From positions 124,001 to 188,000 of the forward strand of contig NZ_RJVP01000002.1 of assembly GCF_003730115.1 (NCBI RefSeq): a stretch of 64,000 nucleotides of DNA, given 5' to 3'. Source of the DNA: Pseudomethylobacillus aquaticus (GTDB lineage Bacteria; Pseudomonadota; Gammaproteobacteria; Burkholderiales; Methylophilaceae). Numbering within the stretch: position 1 is the stretch's first letter; each line of letters starts with the position of its first letter. The position numbers and the translations under genes are program-made. Shown in pieces: positions 53,957-62,078 of this stretch. The notes beneath the pieces were generated by a model. That model saw nothing but the letters and a program-made list of their open reading frames with translations. It was not told the DNA's origin and did no database searches.

Positions 53957-55303
53957 ATGAGCTTCAAACAGAACCTGATCCGAGCCCGTAGCCACTTCGT
54001 GTTCCTTATCGGCCTGGCTGTCGCCTTCAGTCTGGTGATCTGGCTGGAACAATGGCAACCCGCTTTCAGTGCCCAGGCACATAACCCGGTGCCGCAGAAG
54101 CTGCAGCCGGTTACGCTGCTAGCCCCTACGGCCGTGCTGACCGAGCAGGAGCGTGCCTGGGCCGCCATCGCCTGGCGCTATTTCGAGAACAACTACCAGC
54201 CGCAGACCGGGTTGGTGAATTCGGCGGATGCCTTCCCGGCCTCCACGCTGTGGGATACCGCTTCTTATCTGCTGGCACTGATCTCCGCCGAACGGCTGGC
54301 CTTGATCGACCGTGCCAGCTTCGATGCCCGTGTGGCCAAGCTGTTGCAGAGCCTGGCCGGCTTGCAGCTGTTCGACGGGAAGCTGCCCAATAAATCCTAT
54401 AACACCCAGACCTTGCAGATGGTGGACTACAACAACCAGCCCAGCGCGCGTGGCATAGGCTGGTCAGCCATCGACATCGGCCGTATCCTGGTGCCGCTGA
54501 ACCTGCTGGTGTGGAATTACCCGCAGCATACGGCGCTGGTGCAGCAATTGCTGGTGCGCTGGTCCTTCCCGGCCCTGATCGAGCAAGGCGAGATGTTCGG
54601 TGCCACCTTGACCAGCACCGGCGAAACCCAGCTGGTGCAGGAAGGCCGTCTGGGTTACGAACAGTATGCCGCCAAGTCCATCGGCCTGCTGGGTCAGGAT
54701 GTTTCCACAGCCATGAACTACGCGGCCCATCTGAGCTATGTCAACATCTACGGTATCCCGGTGCCGACCGACAGCCGTGATCCCGCCAAGTACATCGCGC
54801 ATAACTATGTGGTCAGCGAGCCTTATATCCTGGATGGGCTGGAGTACGGTGGTGATCAGGTCTCGCGTGAGTTCGCCTACCGGGTCTATGCCGTGCAGGA
54901 AAAACGCTATCAGGCCACCGGCAAACTCACTGCGGTCAGCGAAGACAACATCGATGAGGCGCCGTATTTCGTCTATAACACCGTCTATACCGGCGGCAAA
55001 ACCTGGCAGACCATCACCGACAGCGGTCAGGATGCTTCCAGGTTCCGCAGCCTGAGCACCAAGGCGGCCTTCGGCTGGCACGCGCTGTACGGTACGCCAT
55101 ACACGCAGCAACTGGTAGAGGCGGTGGCTGGCCTGCATGACCCGGACAAGGGGTGGTACTCCGGGGTGTATGAAGAGAGTGGCAAGCCTAACAAGGCCAT
55201 TACCGCCAACACCAATGCCATCGTGCTGGAAAGCTTGTGCTACCGGCAGTTCGGCCCGCTGATGCGACAAGCGCAAACAACGATTACAGAAAAGGCGCAA
55301 TAA
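53957..55303 (+). CDS. DUF3131 protein, membrane-anchored
   Basis: 448 aa. One N-terminal TM anchor (about residues 13-32, FVFLIGLAVAFSLVIWL), the rest periplasmic. The DUF3131 core is an alpha/alpha-barrel-like domain with AWAAIAWRYFENNYQPQTGLVNSADAFPA, TLWDTASYLLAL, VDYNNQPSARGIGWSAIDIGRIL, LVQEGRLGYEQYAAKS and DPDKGWYSGVYEESG. The fold resembles glucoamylase-like hydrolases; activity unknown. First of a tandem pair, 58 bp after the GT2 gene. Confidence 0.82.
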   Translation: MSFKQNLIRARSHFVFLIGLAVAFSLVIWLEQWQPAFSAQAHNPVPQKLQPVTLLAPTAVLTEQERAWAAIAWRYFENNYQPQTGLVNSADAFPASTLWDTASYLLALISAERLALIDRASFDARVAKLLQSLAGLQLFDGKLPNKSYNTQTLQMVDYNNQPSARGIGWSAIDIGRILVPLNLLVWNYPQHTALVQQLLVRWSFPALIEQGEMFGATLTSTGETQLVQEGRLGYEQYAAKSIGLLGQDVSTAMNYAAHLSYVNIYGIPVPTDSRDPAKYIAHNYVVSEPYILDGLEYGGDQVSREFAYRVYAVQEKRYQATGKLTAVSEDNIDEAPYFVYNTVYTGGKTWQTITDSGQDASRFRSLSTKAAFGWHALYGTPYTQQLVEAVAGLHDPDKGWYSGVYEESGKPNKAITANTNAIVLESLCYRQFGPLMRQAQTTITEKAQ

Positions 55304-55305
55304 CC

Positions 55306-56802
55306 ATGAACACTGCAACCGCCCCACTGATGAAGCTGCACGTGCTGTGCAGTGTTGCCCTGCTGACCCTGAGCCTCAGCCTGCCCGGTCTGGCCATGGC
55401 CGCCCCCGACCTGCCCAAGAACGCCTGCGAGATCAATGCCAACGCCATGTCCAGTACCACGCTGACCGAAGATGAGATGCCGTTTGTCGGCTACCCCGAG
55501 CGCTGTTGCCTGAAGCGCAAGAACATCCTGTCCGAGCAGGAGCTCGACATGGCGCGCATCGCCTGGAAATACTTCGAGAAGAATTACCAGGCCAAGACCG
55601 GGCTGGTCAATTCAGCCAATCAGTATCCCTCCACCACCATGTGGGACACCGGCTCGTCGATTGCTGCCACGCTGACTGCACGCGAGCTGGAATTCATCAG
55701 CCAGAAGGAGTTCGACGACCGCATCACTGCGCTGCTGGCCACCTTGAACACCATGCGTCTGTTCAACGAAGAAGCGCCCAACAAAGCCTATAACACGCTG
55801 GACGGCGAGATGTCGGACTACAACAACAAGCCCACCCAGGATGGTATCGGCGTGTCCACGCTGGATCTGGCGCGCTTGTCGCAATGGTTGAACGTGTTGT
55901 CCTGCATGCATCCCAAACACCGTTTGATCGCACGCCAGGTGATGGCGCGCTGGAAATACTGCCGCCTGATCAAGAATGGCGAGATGTATGGCCTGTCGCG
56001 AGAGGGCAAACAGATCCAGGTGCTGCAGGAAGGCCGTCTTGGCTACGAGCAATATGCAGGCAAGATCTTCTCGCGCCTGGGCTTTGATACCGGCATCTCC
56101 AAAACCTACCGCAACAAGCACGCCACGGCCACAGACATCTACGGGGTGAGCATCCCGTATGACAAACGTGACCCCAAGGACCTGGGCGCTTACAACTATG
56201 TAGTGACCGAGTCCTTCTATATGGACGCCATGGAGAATGGCCTGGATCCCGAGCTGTCACCGCTGGTGGATAATATCTACAAAGTGCAGCAGAAGCGCTG
56301 GGAGCAGACCGGTCAGGTGACGGCGGTATCCGAAGATAATGTGGACCGTGATCCCTGGTTCGTCTACAACACCATCTTCGTTGCAGGCAAGCCATGGTCG
56401 GCCATCACGGACACCGGCCGGGACATGAGCCAGCTACGCTCGGTATCCACCAAGGCGGCCATCAGCATGGCCCTGTTCAAGCCACGCGAGTTCTATTCCA
56501 AGGTGCTCATCGACCATGTGCGCAGCGCTTATGACCCGGACTACGGCTGGTATTCCGGTGTCTATGAGACCGGGCTGGGTTATAACAAGGCGCTCACTGC
56601 CAATACCAACGGTGTGATTCTGGAGACCATCCTGTACCGTGCCTATGGCCCGCTGGCAGAGGGTTGCCGTCAATGCCAGCGTCATCTGCAATTCGACCGA
56701 CTGGTGCTGGAAGACAAGCGCTATGCCGATCATTGCCTGCCGACCGGCCAGGCCAACGCGTGTGTGAATCCTGACTTATGCGCCGCCGCTCCCAGAAAGT
56801 AG
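55306..56802 (+). CDS. DUF3131 protein, secreted paralog
   Basis: 498 aa from ATG 55306, 2 bp after the previous stop. Cleavable signal peptide (LLTLSLSLPGLAMAA, about residues 19-33). The core aligns by eye with the upstream gene over its full length: ARIAWKYFEKNYQAKTGLVNSANQYPS, MWDTGSS, SDYNNKPTQDGIGVSTLDLARL, LQEGRLGYEQYAGK and DPDYGWYSGVYETG. It differs by extra Cys residues (NACEI, ERCCLKR, EGCRQCQRH, DLCAA), so it is probably disulfide-stabilised. Overlaps the next gene by 25 bp. Confidence 0.82.
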   Translation: MNTATAPLMKLHVLCSVALLTLSLSLPGLAMAAPDLPKNACEINANAMSSTTLTEDEMPFVGYPERCCLKRKNILSEQELDMARIAWKYFEKNYQAKTGLVNSANQYPSTTMWDTGSSIAATLTARELEFISQKEFDDRITALLATLNTMRLFNEEAPNKAYNTLDGEMSDYNNKPTQDGIGVSTLDLARLSQWLNVLSCMHPKHRLIARQVMARWKYCRLIKNGEMYGLSREGKQIQVLQEGRLGYEQYAGKIFSRLGFDTGISKTYRNKHATATDIYGVSIPYDKRDPKDLGAYNYVVTESFYMDAMENGLDPELSPLVDNIYKVQQKRWEQTGQVTAVSEDNVDRDPWFVYNTIFVAGKPWSAITDTGRDMSQLRSVSTKAAISMALFKPREFYSKVLIDHVRSAYDPDYGWYSGVYETGLGYNKALTANTNGVILETILYRAYGPLAEGCRQCQRHLQFDRLVLEDKRYADHCLPTGQANACVNPDLCAAAPRK

Positions 56803-58448
56803 CGCCACTGCCCCCCGCCCGCTGGCTGGCGGCCCTGCTGGTATGCGCCATGAGCGCGCTGGCCCGGGCCGAGGAGACGCCGCCTGTGTTCATTCAGGCC
56901 GCTCAGGCCCTGCACTGTGCCAGCACGCAGGAGCAGGCGGCGGCTGCGCTGCAGGAGATGGAACGCCACACCACGGCCGACATGGAGCTGCCCTATGATG
57001 TGTTCCACGACCGCAACAACAATGCGCTGTATCTGGCTTCGCTGGATATCGTATTGCGCAGCCTGGACGAAGCCGCCGCACGTTTCCCGCAGCTGACCCC
57101 GCAGATCAACCGTCTGTTCGCTGGCTGGAACTACTGCGGTGTGTTGCAGGACGGCGCTATGTTCGATATCGAAACCCGCTATGGTCGCCTGGAGAAACGC
57201 ACCCCAGCCACCACCTTCCCGGCCGGGCAACTAGGCTTGGCACAGTGGGGCTTCCCTGCGCTGGTGGCCCCGGAGAGGGCTTCCCCGACGGCGGTCGCCA
57301 GCCCTGAACAGCTGCGGCGTCAATGCATCCCGGTGCGTAGCCAGGATGGTGAGCTGGTCAATCCGCATCTGCTGCCTTTGTCCGGCAGCTTGCGTCAGGC
57401 CACAGCTTCTGCCCCCGGAAAGACCACCGCCTATCCTTATCAATGGCGGCCAGCCTGCGAAGTCGATCTCGGTGCTGCCGATGGCTACAGCGAAGGTTAT
57501 GTGAGTGGCCTGGAAGCTGGTCTGGGCCGTCGCGATGCGGCGCTGGAAGCGAATGTCGCCGGGCGCGAGAACCTGATCTCCCCTGAGCAGCGCACCGCCA
57601 TAAAACAGCGCTTCTGGTCTGCTGCCAGTTACGAAGCGGGGTTGGCTGAAGGTCGCCAGGCTGGCTATCGCGATGGGCTGACGGCAGCCTACCAGGCGGA
57701 ACCTGCTACGGTGGTCAGCAAGCGCAGCCCGCAGGAGCTGCAGCAACTGGCTATCGTGCCGGATATGCAAAACGGACCGCCTGCCAGCCTGGCAGGCGCC
57801 ATCCCCAATGCCGGCTCCAGCCCTTCTATCGCCTCGGTTCCTATCGATAGCGAGAACAACAAGTTTTCCGGTAACTACTACACCGCCTACCGGTCGGGCA
57901 GTAACATCCCGTCTTACGGTGGCGTGGCGCTGTGGGCACCCAAACCGAACTGGTTCGTGCGGCTGGGTGCGGATGTGCAATACCGCAATGACAGCGGTGA
58001 CAAATTCAACTACTCCTGGGGCTTCGGCTATTACGACTGGCGTCCAGGCACCTGGTCTTTGCAAGTCAATAACTGGGGGCCTATCCAGACTGGCCAGGCG
58101 CTGGCAGAAGAACGTGCAGTGGCCTCACTCAGCTATAACTTCCGTTCTGAACTGCTGGAGCAGAAACGCATCTCCAGTTTTGCTGCGCTGATCTCACCCT
58201 TCTCGCAGGATGCGCCGTCCATGCGGCTGGGTATGCAATGGACACCGGTGGCGCCCTGGTATGTATACACGGCGATCGATATCCCGGTGAATGGCGATAA
58301 CGCCACCTGGAGCTATGCTTTCGGCAGACGCGACTGGCGGCCTTTTACGTTCTCGATCCAATACAACAACTACGAGAAGAACCGGCTGGACCAACTGAAC
58401 TTCAAGGAAAACGGCACCTGGCTGATCGGCGGGACCTGGGCGTTCTGA
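56778..58448 (+). CDS. outer-membrane beta-barrel protein of the polysaccharide operon, unknown family
   Basis: 556 aa. Signal peptide about residues 14-31 (WLAALLVCAMSALARA). A periplasmic N-terminal part (to about 220), then two Gly/Tyr-periodic helical stretches (GYSEGYVSGLEAGLGRRD and YEAGLAEGRQAGYRDGL), a Pro/Ser linker, and from about 355 a beta-strand-rich barrel: NYYTAYRSGS, WFVRLGADVQYRND, WSYAFGRRDWRPFTFSIQYNNY, ending in Phe (GGTWAF). The terminal Phe and alternation indicate outer-membrane insertion, so it is a plausible export or anchoring component. Last gene of the run. Confidence 0.75.
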   Translation: MRRRSQKVAPLPPARWLAALLVCAMSALARAEETPPVFIQAAQALHCASTQEQAAAALQEMERHTTADMELPYDVFHDRNNNALYLASLDIVLRSLDEAAARFPQLTPQINRLFAGWNYCGVLQDGAMFDIETRYGRLEKRTPATTFPAGQLGLAQWGFPALVAPERASPTAVASPEQLRRQCIPVRSQDGELVNPHLLPLSGSLRQATASAPGKTTAYPYQWRPACEVDLGAADGYSEGYVSGLEAGLGRRDAALEANVAGRENLISPEQRTAIKQRFWSAASYEAGLAEGRQAGYRDGLTAAYQAEPATVVSKRSPQELQQLAIVPDMQNGPPASLAGAIPNAGSSPSIASVPIDSENNKFSGNYYTAYRSGSNIPSYGGVALWAPKPNWFVRLGADVQYRNDSGDKFNYSWGFGYYDWRPGTWSLQVNNWGPIQTGQALAEERAVASLSYNFRSELLEQKRISSFAALISPFSQDAPSMRLGMQWTPVAPWYVYTAIDIPVNGDNATWSYAFGRRDWRPFTFSIQYNNYEKNRLDQLNFKENGTWLIGGTWAF

Positions 58449-58469
58449 CGGCAGGTGAGGGCATGGCTT

Positions 58470-58546
58470 TGGTCGGGGTGAGAGGATTCGAACCTCCGGC
58501 CTCCACGTCCCGAACGTGGCGCTCTACCAGGCTAAGCTACACCCCG
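58470..58546 (-). tRNA. tRNA-Pro (anticodon CGG)
   Basis: Minus-strand cloverleaf: acceptor CGGGGTG pairs with CACCCCG, discriminator A and encoded CCA (58472-58470). Anticodon stem CCACG/CGTGG encloses loop TTCGGGA, giving anticodon CGG; T-arm GGAGGTTCGAATCCTC. It lies 21 bp after the polysaccharide operon on the opposite strand. Confidence 0.96.
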
Positions 58547-58656
58547 TAACCGCTTGTGAACCGGGCTGTCGCCCAGCAAGGATTATCCTGCGCACCTAGT
58601 GATTTTTCAATCCTGCTTGCCAGCTCGGGCTGCTTGTCCGGCATTCCGCAAGGTAT

Positions 58657-59454
58657 TCAGCTGGCTGGCAGCTCCATGAACAAGCGCTGCGCCAGCTTGC
58701 TGGCAGCCAGTTGTAGTTGCTCCAGACAGCGCTGTTTGCCTGCGTCGTCCAGCCAGCCGGTGATGTAGGTGGTGCCGATGGCGGCGACCGGGTGGCCGGA
58801 CGGGTCCAGGATGGCCACCGCCAGTCCACTGGTGCTGCGATCCAGGATGATGTTGTCATAGGTGCCGTAGCCATTGCGCATGGCATCCGCCACGGTGCGG
58901 TGGAAACCCTGCTCGTCAAAGCCTTCGATGCGGTGATAGCGGGCCATATTGGCGTTGATGATGTCCTGCACCTCTGCTTCTGGCAGGTGTGCGAACATGG
59001 CCATGCAGCTCAGGCTCATGCCGAACGGGCCGCGCAGGCCTACATAGCCTTTGCCGATCTGGATCTGTGAAGGGCTTTCGTAGCGGCCTATGCACACCAT
59101 GTCCAGCCCTGAACGCACCCCCAGATAGACCACTTGCCGCAAGCTTTCCGCCAGTGCGCTCAGTGTGGTCTCGGCCACGCGTGCGATGGGGTGGCGTGCG
59201 ATCGCGGAATAGCCCAGCGCGGCCAGGTCGGCACCCAGATTGTAGCGGCCGCTGTCCGGCTCGCGCTCCACCCATCCCAGCTCCATCAGGCTATCCAGCA
59301 CGCGGTGGATGGTGGGGCGTGGCAGTCCGCTGCGTTTCACCAGCTCTGTCAGCGTGCTGCCTTTGCGTGAGCCGCGTGCCAGCGTGGTCAGCAGTATGGT
59401 GGCGCGGTTAAGGCTGCCGGCGGCCTGCGGGCTGGTTTCCGGAGTGCTCATCAT
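58657..59454 (-). CDS. IclR-family transcriptional regulator
   Basis: 265 aa. N-terminal winged HTH (SLNRATILLTTLARGSRKGSTLTELVKRSGLPRPTIHRVLDSLMELGWVER) and C-terminal ligand-binding domain (SLRQVVYLGVRSGLDMVCIGRYES, GPFGMSLSCMAMFAHLP, GLAVAILDPSGHPVAAIGTTY). Divergent from the PNPOx-like gene, with two candidate operators in the 135-bp gap. The effector is not predictable from the sequence. Confidence 0.92.
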   Translation of the reverse strand: MMSTPETSPQAAGSLNRATILLTTLARGSRKGSTLTELVKRSGLPRPTIHRVLDSLMELGWVEREPDSGRYNLGADLAALGYSAIARHPIARVAETTLSALAESLRQVVYLGVRSGLDMVCIGRYESPSQIQIGKGYVGLRGPFGMSLSCMAMFAHLPEAEVQDIINANMARYHRIEGFDEQGFHRTVADAMRNGYGTYDNIILDRSTSGLAVAILDPSGHPVAAIGTTYITGWLDDAGKQRCLEQLQLAASKLAQRLFMELPAS

Positions 59455-59469
59455 CTGTCCTTAAAGTTA

Positions 59470-59570
59470 TCCGAATACCGGACATATTAATATGGTCGCT
59501 CAGTTGACTGTATTAAAGCATGCTTATTAATATCAGCTCCACGAGATTTTAATGATGTCCGAAAATCGGA
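59470..59570. promoter_or_regulatory. paired inverted-repeat operators between iclR-like and PNPOx-like genes
   Basis: TCCGAATACCGGA (59470-59482) and TCCGAAAATCGGA (59558-59570) share the same 13-bp design, TCCGA at one end and CGGA at the other; the second is a perfect inverted repeat. One lies next to each divergent start, 88 bp apart, fitting control of both genes by the IclR protein. Confidence 0.6.
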
Positions 59571-59589
59571 TGACATTGTGGAGGATAAG

Positions 59590-60276
59590 ATGAGCGAGCT
59601 ATGCGAAAACGAGCCACATGAAAACCAGCTATACGGAACTCAGCATCGCGCCATGCAGGCAGCGTTCGAGAGCACAAGGCTGGCCGACCGGGTGGGCGAA
59701 CAGATCGTCGTCCCCGAGCTTGCCGATGCCCATCGCGGCTTCATCGAATCGCGCGATTTCTTCTTTCTGACCACGGTGGACCATCGCGGCTTCCCAACCT
59801 GTTCCTACAAAGGTGGCCAGACCGGTTTCGTCAAGGTGCTGGACAGCAGGACGCTGGCATTCCCCAGTCTGGACGGCAACGGCATGTATCTGTCCATGGG
59901 CAACATCACCGCCAACGACAAGATCGGCATGTTGTTCATTGATTTCGAGACACCGCATCGCGTGCGTCTGCATGGCACTGCCAGTGTCAGCCGCGACGAC
60001 CCCTTGCTGGCCGCATTCCACGAGGCCGAGCTGGTGGTGCGCGTGACCATCAGCGAAGTGTTCATCAATTGCCCGCGCTACATCCATCGCTATCAGCGTC
60101 TGGCCGCTTCGCCTTATGTGCCGCAAGCGCAGTGCGAGACCCCGCTGGCGCAATGGAAGCGTATCGACGCCCTGCAGGAGGTGCTGCATCCGCGTGATGC
60201 AGCGCTGGCCGAGCGTCTGGGCGGTGTGATCACACCGGAACAATATGGCGAGCTGGTCATGAAAGGCCAGGCCTGA
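59590..60276 (+). CDS. pyridoxamine 5'-phosphate oxidase-like FMN protein
   Basis: 228 aa from ATG 59590 with SD GGAGG. Split-barrel flavin fold: ESRDFFFLTTVDHRGFPTCSYKGGQTGFVKVLD, NITANDKIGMLFIDFETPHRVRLHGTASV and VFINCPRYIHRY. Such proteins bind FMN or F420-like cofactors, and few have known substrates. Probable target of the divergent IclR regulator; 28 bp before the DUF1097 gene and probably cotranscribed. Confidence 0.85.
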   Translation: MSELCENEPHENQLYGTQHRAMQAAFESTRLADRVGEQIVVPELADAHRGFIESRDFFFLTTVDHRGFPTCSYKGGQTGFVKVLDSRTLAFPSLDGNGMYLSMGNITANDKIGMLFIDFETPHRVRLHGTASVSRDDPLLAAFHEAELVVRVTISEVFINCPRYIHRYQRLAASPYVPQAQCETPLAQWKRIDALQEVLHPRDAALAERLGGVITPEQYGELVMKGQA

Positions 60277-60304
60277 ATCTGCCACCTGCTAGAGGAGAAT
60301 TGCC

Positions 60305-60853
60305 ATGACCCGTCTCAACGCCGCCTGTTGTTGCGCTGCCCTGCTCACCACCGTCGTACTGCTGCTCACCCAGGGCTACCCGGCCTTGCCGGCCTGGATG
60401 CTGTTCATCACCTGGGCCTGTTTCTTCCATGTTGGTGGCGGTGAACATCCCGCTGCAGCGTTCCGTACCGTGGTGACGCATATCGGTTTGGGTGTGCTCA
60501 CCGCCTGGCTGACGGCTTTATTGCTGTTGGCCAGCCCCTGGAACGAGGGCCTGCTGCATGCCTTGTGGGGGCCGGTGGTAATCGGCCTGGTCATCGGTGC
60601 GCTGGTGCGTCTGGGCGTGGTCGGCTATTTTGCGGTCACACCGGCCATCATCTATGGCTATGCCAGCGTATGGGCGTTTCTGAGCACAGGCGGGCATTTC
60701 AGCCTGCAGGCTTTGCATAGCCTGTCCATGCAGAATGTCATCCTCGCCTTGCCGCCCTGCATCCTGATCGGTGCCAGCATGGGGGTACTCAACGCCAGGC
60801 TGGTGGACTGGCTGAGCAGGTCGGCCAGCCCCACCGCTGTGCATCAGCGCTGA
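60305..60853 (+). CDS. DUF1097-like inner-membrane protein
   Basis: 182 aa, SD AGAGGAGA before the ATG. Five or so hydrophobic segments: CCCAALLTTVVLLLT, LPAWMLFITWACFFHVGG, IGLGVLTAWLTALLLLA, VVIGLVIGALVRLGVVGYFAV and VILALPPCILIGASMGVL. The family assignment (E. coli YcdZ-like DUF1097) is by appearance. Role unknown; possible small transporter in the IclR regulon. Confidence 0.7.
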   Translation: MTRLNAACCCAALLTTVVLLLTQGYPALPAWMLFITWACFFHVGGGEHPAAAFRTVVTHIGLGVLTAWLTALLLLASPWNEGLLHALWGPVVIGLVIGALVRLGVVGYFAVTPAIIYGYASVWAFLSTGGHFSLQALHSLSMQNVILALPPCILIGASMGVLNARLVDWLSRSASPTAVHQR

Positions 60854-60863
60854 TCGCGTCTAG

Positions 60864-60900
60864 CAGGCGCGGACCGGGAATTTCTCCCGATATGCGCCTG
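60864..60900 (+). terminator. hairpin after the DUF1097 gene
   Basis: CAGGCGC (60864-60870) pairs with GCGCCTG (60894-60900), and inside it CGGGA pairs with TCCCG. There is no T-run, so it may be a processing hairpin or a rho-dependent end rather than an intrinsic terminator. Confidence 0.4.
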
Positions 60901-60948
60901 ACTTCATCATTCTGGTTGCATCACCACAAACTTATCCAGTAGAGTGGT

Positions 60949-60966
60949 ATATACAGACCTGTATAT
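60949..60966. promoter_or_regulatory. perfect inverted repeat upstream of the mxa genes
   Basis: ATATACAG-AC-CTGTATAT, 8-bp arms around 2 bp, about 75 bp upstream of the mxaR start. Location and symmetry suggest an operator or activator site for the methanol-oxidation cluster. It is not a LexA box: the ACAG/CTGT halves are inverted relative to that motif. Confidence 0.45.
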
Positions 60967-61039
60967 TTTGTTGTGCCAATTGCTTGTATCACAGGCTCGC
61001 AACCACGTTTACTCACCTTAAGCCACTACCTGGGAACCC

Positions 61040-62074
61040 ATGGAAACTCTCGTCTCGCAGAATCAGTTGACCGATTGGCGCGATCACGCGCTTAAACTGG
61101 AACAAGCCGTACAAGGTGTCATCGTCGGCCAGGACAAGGCGATCCGCCACATCACCATCGCAATCTTTGCACGTGGGCATGTGCTGCTTGAAGGCGGCGT
61201 GGGGGTGGGCAAGACCACACTGCTGCAATCCATCGCACGTGGCATAGGCGGCAGCTATGAGCGTATCGAGGGCACGGTAGACCTGATGCCCAATGACCTG
61301 GTCTACCACACTTATCTGGGTAGCGATGGTCGCCCGCAGATCGACGAAGGCCCATTGCTGCGATCAGGCGAGCGGCTGTCGGTGTTCTTCTTCAACGAGA
61401 TCAACCGTGCCCGTCCGCAAGTGCATGCGCTGATGCTGCGCGTGATGGCCGAACGTCATCTGCATGCCTTCAAGCGTGAATACCGGCTGCCGCACATGGT
61501 GGTGTTCGCTGACCGTAACCAGGTGGAGAAGAACGAGACCTTCGAGATCCCGTCTGCGGCACGTGACCGCTTCATGATGGAGATCCCCATCCATATCCCG
61601 GATGACCGCGACCTGCGCCGGGCGCTGATGTTCGATACGCGCTTCCAGCACGCTGAAACGCTGACCCAGCAGGTGCCGTCCGGCATCCTGCAGTACGACC
61701 AGCTGAATGCCTTTTCCGACCTGCTGCAACGCCATATCCAGGCCAGCGAAACACTGGAGGAATATGCCCTGGACCTGTGGGAGGCCACGCAGGACCCGGC
61801 CCGTTTCGGCATCACCCTGGACAGTGCCGATATCCACCGCCTGGTGCAGGCTGGCGCCAGCCCGCGCGGCATGGGCATGCTGCTCAAAGCGGCGCGTGTG
61901 CACGCCTGGCTGATGAACCGCGAACATGTCTACCCGGAAGATATCCATGCGGTGTTCCACGAGATCATCGCGCACCGGCTGGTGTTCCAGAGCATGTACG
62001 AGAACCGCCGTACTGCGCTGTCGCGTGAGCTGACCAGCCGCATCCTTGCCCACATCGCGGTTCCGGCGCGCTAA
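61040..62074 (+). CDS. mxaR: MoxR-type AAA+ ATPase MxaR
   Basis: 344 aa. Walker A GGVGVGKTT, Walker B FFFNEINRARPQ, sensor region FADRNQVEKNETFEIPSAARDRFMMEIPI and a C-terminal lid. MoxR ATPases act with DUF58 and VWA proteins to insert cofactors or mature complexes; here followed by mxaS, mxaA and mxaC as in methanol-dehydrogenase clusters, where it helps activate the PQQ/calcium enzyme. 4 bp before mxaS. Confidence 0.9.
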   Translation: METLVSQNQLTDWRDHALKLEQAVQGVIVGQDKAIRHITIAIFARGHVLLEGGVGVGKTTLLQSIARGIGGSYERIEGTVDLMPNDLVYHTYLGSDGRPQIDEGPLLRSGERLSVFFFNEINRARPQVHALMLRVMAERHLHAFKREYRLPHMVVFADRNQVEKNETFEIPSAARDRFMMEIPIHIPDDRDLRRALMFDTRFQHAETLTQQVPSGILQYDQLNAFSDLLQRHIQASETLEEYALDLWEATQDPARFGITLDSADIHRLVQAGASPRGMGMLLKAARVHAWLMNREHVYPEDIHAVFHEIIAHRLVFQSMYENRRTALSRELTSRILAHIAVPAR

Positions 62075-62078
62075 GCTC

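Noticed and set aside
58470-58546. tRNA-Pro as an integration site for a mobile island
   Set aside because: No integrase and no duplicated tRNA 3' end was found on either side within the window.
60949-60966. LexA/SOS box upstream of mxaR
   Set aside because: LexA sites read CTGT-N8-ACAG; here the halves are ACAG-AC-CTGT, the opposite order.
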